From assembly GCA_018054005.1 (NCBI GenBank), contig JAGPKI010000051.1, positions 1 through 9,808 on the forward strand: a DNA stretch of 9,808 nucleotides, read 5' to 3'. How positions within the stretch are numbered: position 1 is the first letter of the stretch; every line of letters begins with the position of its first letter. A model generated the notes under the pieces. It was not told the DNA's origin. It was given only the letters and a program-made list of their open reading frames with translations, and searched no databases. This DNA comes from Caldisericia bacterium. GTDB lineage: Bacteria; Caldisericota; Caldisericia; UBA6126; JAGPKI01. Position numbers and translations under genes: made by a program. This document shows, piece by piece, positions 6,274-9,808 of the stretch.

Positions 6274-6696
6274 TTACTGTAAACTATCAGAAATTCTCCA
6301 AATATTGTCTGCTTCTTTTATAACCAGATATTGACCAAAAGATGTAGTTTCTCTCCCTTTTTCTTTAACTTTTAGACTAAAAGATACTATTTTCTGACTC
6401 TTCCTGTTAGTATTAGTTACAGAATTGATTTTTACCCCCACATAAACTGTACCATGAGCCCTTGCATTTTCAAATAAAGCTGTAAATTCTTCGAGCGTGC
6501 CCTTTGATTGCTTGAAATTACCAGTCAATAATTCGTATGCCTTTGAATAATCTTCATTAATTATGTAATTAAAGTAATCTTTAACTGTTTTTTGGGGGGA
6601 AGGAAGAACATTTGAGTTAAGAAAGTATATTATTCCAGAAATAACAATTATCGCAATTATAATTATTAATAACAATTTATTTTTTCCAAGCTTCAC
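6274..6696 (-). CDS. Small membrane-anchored NTF2/DUF4878-like protein, copy B
   Basis: A 140-residue protein with a short basic start (MKLGKNK), one hydrophobic anchor at about 8-25, then an extracytoplasmic domain of about 110 residues. The pattern SPQKTVKDYFNYIINEDYSKAYELL, a second helix (TLEEFTALFENAR), then alternating strands ending in WRISDSLQ fits the small cone-shaped NTF2-like fold of DUF4878-type proteins. It is clearly related to the gene directly upstream: PSPQKTVKDYFNYIINEDYSK here corresponds to PTPSKTVRQFFTYLMQEEYEK there, with matching GxLEKF/GTLEEF and GRYLVEK/GQYLVIK blocks. No catalytic residues are evident, so the role is unknown; a scaffold or ligand-binding part of the envelope is likely. 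The start is GTG, supported by AGGAGGA five bases upstream. Confidence 0.75.
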   Translation of the reverse strand: MKLGKNKLLLIIIIAIIVISGIIYFLNSNVLPSPQKTVKDYFNYIINEDYSKAYELLTGNFKQSKGTLEEFTALFENARAHGTVYVGVKINSVTNTNRKSQKIVSFSLKVKEKGRETTSFGQYLVIKEADNIWRISDSLQ

Positions 6697-6701
6697 TTAA
6701 A

Positions 6702-6708
6702 TCCTCCT
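6702..6708 (-). promoter_or_regulatory. Shine-Dalgarno that contains the upstream stop codon
   Basis: On the minus strand TAGGAGGATTTAAGTG combines the TAG stop of the upstream paralog (6709-6707), a full AGGAGGA ribosome-binding site (6708-6702) and, five bases on, the GTG start of the next gene. It decides the GTG start at 6696, which has no competing ATG nearby. Confidence 0.75.
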
Positions 6709-7147
6709 ATTTGTTTTGTTGTAAGGACACATTATCGACAATTCGCCAACCTTTACCTTGTATTTTTTCTACCAAGTATCTTCCGTTAGTATCAATAAGA
6801 TCTCCAAAATAAAGAGCTCTAACTGTAACATTTACAATTACTTTATTTGGATCTCCAGTTTTTTCTACACCAGTTATTTTAACTCCTTTTGTTCTTGTTC
6901 CACCTTCTACTGCTTGCTGGTATTCGCTTGAGAATTTCTCTAAACTTCCTCTTTTTTCTTTATAGCTACCATCAATTAAATTATATGCTTTTTCGTATTC
7001 TTCTTGCATTAAATAAGTGAAAAATTGCCTAACTGTCTTTGAAGGTGTTGGATAGAACTGATAGAAAACAAATATACCTACTAAAGCAATAATTACGACA
7101 TATAAAGCTATTTTTAAACGGTTTTTCCTCTTAATTTGTCCCACCAT
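6707..7147 (-). CDS. Small membrane-anchored NTF2/DUF4878-like protein, copy A
   Basis: A 146-residue paralog of the gene that follows it. A basic N-terminus (KRKNRLK, 6-12) precedes a single membrane segment at about 13-30, then an extracytoplasmic NTF2-like domain (TPSKTVRQFFTYLMQEEYEKAYNLIDGSYKE, SLEKFSSEYQQAV, and strands ending GWRIVDNVSL). No enzyme motif is seen. The ATG at 7147 overlaps the end of the preceding PPIase-like gene by 34 bases. No clear Shine-Dalgarno lies before it, and the next codon is GTG, so the true start could be one codon later. A later start would cut into the basic residues needed to orient the anchor, so the overlap is probably real. Function unknown. Its place between folding factors and another envelope protein suggests a role outside the membrane. 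Confidence 0.72.
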   Translation of the reverse strand: MVGQIKRKNRLKIALYVVIIALVGIFVFYQFYPTPSKTVRQFFTYLMQEEYEKAYNLIDGSYKEKRGSLEKFSSEYQQAVEGGTRTKGVKITGVEKTGDPNKVIVNVTVRALYFGDLIDTNGRYLVEKIQGKGWRIVDNVSLQQNK

Positions 7148-8175
7148 TTTAAAAAGCTATCCCATGGATTTCCTAAAGTTATTCTTTGTTCGTACTGTTC
7201 AGTTAGTTTGTTCATAAAAGCATCGATTGCCTGACTCTGTTTGATCGATAAAAGATCATTTTTAACACTATCCTTGACTTCTTCAAAGGTATGATTGATT
7301 GCTCCTCTTTTTTCCAATACTATAAAAATATACCAACCATCTCTTGCCTGAATTTTGTAAGGGGTATTTAACTTTATATCAGGATGAAAGACATTGTTCC
7401 CTATTTCTTCATATAATTCAGTCTTACTCACCCATCCAATATCTCCAGAATTTGTTGCAGCATCAGGAGAGAGAGATTTTTCTCTTGCTAATTTTCCAAA
7501 ATCTTCTCCTTTTTTAAGTTTTTCGAGGATTTCATCGGCTTCACTCTCTTTTGAAACTGCAATCATTTTTAAATGAGCTTTTTCAGGTTCATTATAATAT
7601 GAAGAATACTGATCATAATATTCTTTTATTTCTTCCTCTGTTACAGTGACATTTTTAATTATTGGTTCAAGAACTTTATTGTATATTGCCTGATCTCGCA
7701 TATCTTTGTAAAAAGTTTTCCATGAAACCCCTAAGTCTGCCAAAGTAGCTTTTAAGTCAATGTTTTCTGATCCAGAGTTTTCTTTTAAAGCAGCTTCAAA
7801 GTTTTGTATTTCTTTTTCAATGTCTTCTTTCGTAACTTTTATATTGTTCTCTTTAGCGTAAAGGTAAATTGATTTTAGCTTCATTAGATTTTCGATTGCT
7901 TTAGATCGAAGCATGTTTTCTGCATCTTTTTTATCGGAAGCTGACATTGAACTTAAAGTTTTTTCATAATCAGTTGGTTTAAGTCTTTGCATTTCTATGT
8001 TAAGCTCTTGCACTGTTACTACTTCAGAACCAACTCTCATTATAATATCTTTTGTTTGATAGAGCCATGTAAAAATACCACCAATTATTATAACTGGTAT
8101 GAGCAATAAAGCATATTTTATGGTTCTTGTTCTTCTTTTTTTATCTTCTTTTTTTACAATTTTTTTTCTTGCCAT
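7114..8175 (-). CDS. PrsA/SurA-like foldase, single parvulin-like domain
   Basis: A 353-residue protein. A lysine/arginine-rich start (1-19) and one membrane segment (20-38) anchor it with the rest outside. Residues 42-190 form the charged, helical SurA N-terminal-like chaperone region (VGSEVVTVQELNIEMQRL, ENLMKLKSIYLYAKENNIKVTKEDI). Residues 197-291 match the parvulin/PpiC domain: EILEKLKKGEDFGKLAREKSLSPDAATNSGDIGW then NTPYKIQARDGWYIFIVLEKR. By hand alignment the two active-site histidines of parvulins fall on M204 and Y282, so peptidyl-prolyl isomerase activity is doubtful. The tail GNPWDSFLKWWDKLRG resembles that of the larger homolog upstream. There is no lipobox, unlike classical PrsA. 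The start has AGAAGG eight bases upstream (8189-8184). It follows its larger homolog by 30 bases. Confidence 0.88.
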   Translation of the reverse strand: MARKKIVKKEDKKRRTRTIKYALLLIPVIIIGGIFTWLYQTKDIIMRVGSEVVTVQELNIEMQRLKPTDYEKTLSSMSASDKKDAENMLRSKAIENLMKLKSIYLYAKENNIKVTKEDIEKEIQNFEAALKENSGSENIDLKATLADLGVSWKTFYKDMRDQAIYNKVLEPIIKNVTVTEEEIKEYYDQYSSYYNEPEKAHLKMIAVSKESEADEILEKLKKGEDFGKLAREKSLSPDAATNSGDIGWVSKTELYEEIGNNVFHPDIKLNTPYKIQARDGWYIFIVLEKRGAINHTFEEVKDSVKNDLLSIKQSQAIDAFMNKLTEQYEQRITLGNPWDSFLKWWDKLRGKTV

Positions 8176-8205
8176 TAATTTAACCTTCTATTTAATAATT
8201 TTATT

Positions 8206-9807
8206 TTAAGGTGTTACGGGGATCTCTCCTTCGCTTTGAGTGGGTATTTGGTCAACAGGAATAGTAACTTCTCCCCCCTCTTGTGCATTCTCAGTTGTTT
8301 CCTGTTTTGGCTCAACTGTGTATTGTTTAAACCAATTAACTAGATCTTCAATAGGGCCACTAAATGTATTTTTAAAGAATGAAGTCATATTAACCCATGG
8401 GTTGCTATATTTAATATTTCTTTTCTTTTTCTGTTCTTCAAGCCAGTTTTTTCTTGCTTCCAACTTTTTCTGATTAGTAAGGTCTGTAATTACTTTATCT
8501 TTTACATTTTCAAAAACTGCTTTTTGTGGAGGTTTTTTGCTTATAAGTTGAACTATTTGATAACCCTGCTGAGTTTGTACAGGATCACTGATTTCACCTA
8601 CTTTAAGTTTATTGAATATTGTTTCGTTAAGGGTTGCTTCTAATTGACCTGAATATACAGTTTGAGGATTCTTTGCTAATTCGGGATTAGAAGAATAAAG
8701 TTCAGCTATTGTTTCAAAGCTTTCTTTTCCAGCTCTCATATTAGCAACTAAGCCATCAGCTTTTGTCTTTTTTGTATTCCATTCTTCTTGAGTAGCATTA
8801 GGATCAACGGCAATAATAATTGACTTAATTTGAGCACTTTCAGGAATATCGTATCTTTCCTTGTTATAATTAATAGTATTTACTTTAAGCAGGTTATAAC
8901 CGTGTTTTGTCTTTATAATATTGCTTATTTCCCCTACTTTAAGTTTTTTAGCTTCTTCAAAAAGTTCAGGTTCATCAGGAAAAGCATTTTCATATAGAGT
9001 TATATTACCTTGGTTTGGCTTTGATGCTTCATCTTCTGAGTATTGCTCAACAGCTTTATCGAAACTAATCTCGTTTTTGTAAATTCTATCTTTTATAGTT
9101 TTAATTTCTTCTTCTTTTTTAGTTATATCTTCGGGTTTAGCATTTTCAAAATCAACTTTTATGAGAATCCTTTGGGCTGTAATCTGAGAAGGTGAATTGA
9201 AAAAAGTTCTTGCTTCTTCTTCTGTAACCTTAATTTTATCATATATTGGTTTTAATACTTTTTCTTCGAGAAGTTCAATTTTTGCACTTTTTGCAATTTC
9301 CTCCTTAAGTTTTTCTACTGTTCTTAATTCTGATTGAGCAATTATCTTATTAAATTCCTCTTCATTAGGATATTGAGCTTTAAGTTTTGCCAATTCTTCA
9401 TCTACTTTTTTTTGTATTTCCTCATCTGTTAAGGTAATTTTATTTTCTTTTGCATAAAGCTCAAACAATCTTTGTTCAATTAACATATTAATTATGTCAG
9501 AACGGTACTTGTTTATTGTTGCTTGCTGTTCTTCTGCTGTTGGGTCCATACCCTGCGATTGCATATTTTGTAAAATTGGTCTAAGGTAATAATCAACCTC
9601 GCTTGTTGTTATTTTAGAACCATTTACTCTTGCTTCTATATCTTTTGCAGAATATGCCCATATACCAAAAGCAACTACCACAATAAGAAGAACCGAAACA
9701 ATCCAAATAAATAATTTATTTACTGATGAAATTTTTTTCTTGTCTATTTTAACTGGCTCAAGAACGCCCTCTTTTCTCAGTTTCTTAATTTTACTTTCTC
9801 TTCCCAT
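8206..9807 (-). CDS. SurA-like periplasmic chaperone, two parvulin-like domains
   Basis: A protein of 533 residues if it starts at the ATG at 9807, one base from the window edge. The basic N-terminus (MGRESKIKKLRKEG) and the anchor at 31-51 make that start likely, but no upstream signal can be seen. Residues 56-200 form the SurA-like N-terminal helical region (ARVNGSKITTSEVDYYL, LIEQRLFELYAKENKITLTDEEI). Parvulin-like domain 1 lies at about 209-312 (AQRILIKV to HGYNLLKV) and domain 2 at about 324-424 (AQIKSIIIAVD to QQGYQIVQL). The active-site histidine positions appear to be R213 and N305 in domain 1, and S329 and Q417 in domain 2, so it probably works as a chaperone for exported proteins. 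After KYSNPW (466-471) comes an aromatic, amphipathic stretch, then an acidic, Pro/Thr-rich low-complexity tail. It is the first visible gene of the operon. Confidence 0.88.
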   Translation of the reverse strand: MGRESKIKKLRKEGVLEPVKIDKKKISSVNKLFIWIVSVLLIVVVAFGIWAYSAKDIEARVNGSKITTSEVDYYLRPILQNMQSQGMDPTAEEQQATINKYRSDIINMLIEQRLFELYAKENKITLTDEEIQKKVDEELAKLKAQYPNEEEFNKIIAQSELRTVEKLKEEIAKSAKIELLEEKVLKPIYDKIKVTEEEARTFFNSPSQITAQRILIKVDFENAKPEDITKKEEEIKTIKDRIYKNEISFDKAVEQYSEDEASKPNQGNITLYENAFPDEPELFEEAKKLKVGEISNIIKTKHGYNLLKVNTINYNKERYDIPESAQIKSIIIAVDPNATQEEWNTKKTKADGLVANMRAGKESFETIAELYSSNPELAKNPQTVYSGQLEATLNETIFNKLKVGEISDPVQTQQGYQIVQLISKKPPQKAVFENVKDKVITDLTNQKKLEARKNWLEEQKKKRNIKYSNPWVNMTSFFKNTFSGPIEDLVNWFKQYTVEPKQETTENAQEGGEVTIPVDQIPTQSEGEIPVTP

Positions 9808-9808
9808 T

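Noticed and set aside
7114..7147. The 34-base overlap as a sign of a frameshift joining the foldase and the NTF2-like gene
   Set aside because: The foldase ends in a complete NPW tail and the next gene begins with its own basic tip and membrane anchor, so both read as whole proteins.
8240..8473. Plus-strand open frame opposite the tail of the large SurA-like gene
   Set aside because: No start signal or motif. The low-complexity Pro/Thr/Glu tail on the minus strand is a normal continuation of the gene and accounts for the open frame opposite.

Overview
The window is AT-rich, densely packed bacterial DNA holding two converging gene blocks and no RNA genes, mobile elements or CRISPR. Short overlapping genes, low GC, lysine- and isoleucine-rich proteins and an apparent methylthioadenosine deaminase/phosphorylase pair suggest a small-genome anaerobic, possibly thermophilic bacterium. 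A Caldisericota-like lineage is my best guess, but the sequence alone does not prove it.

Left block, plus strand, about 1-1998: the C-terminal part of a radical SAM protein that runs in from off the window, a small membrane protein of the isoprenylcysteine methyltransferase type (TTG start, 4 bases after the previous stop), and a calcineurin-like metallophosphoesterase. The block ends at a long imperfect hairpin with a T-run (2081-2151). The right arm and T-run of that hairpin reach into the last codons of the converging dprA gene.

Right block, minus strand, from 9807 down to 2142: eight tightly spaced genes that look like one operon, read from high to low coordinates. The first five are membrane-anchored envelope proteins. 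These are a large SurA-like protein with two parvulin-like domains, a PrsA/SurA-like protein with one parvulin-like domain, two tandem paralogous small NTF2/DUF4878-like proteins, and a protein with an extracytoplasmic carboxypeptidase-regulatory-like beta domain. They are followed by MtaD (5'-methylthioadenosine/S-adenosylhomocysteine deaminase), a family-2 nucleoside phosphorylase and DprA, with 1-8 base overlaps.

How the genes may work together: the deaminase and phosphorylase form a plausible two-step salvage route, MTA to methylthioinosine to hypoxanthine plus methylthioribose-1-phosphate. This is supported by Asn (TNYAAG) in the phosphorylase where MTA phosphorylases carry the adenine-selecting Asp. 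The upstream envelope genes look like a protein folding/export set. By hand alignment, none of the three parvulin-like domains keeps the usual catalytic histidines, so they may be chaperones rather than isomerases. I found no convincing wholly new system. The most notable points are the inosine-type salvage pair, the His-less parvulins with a shared C-terminal NPW tail, the duplicated NTF2-like anchors, and the unusual start-codon ladder before mtaD.
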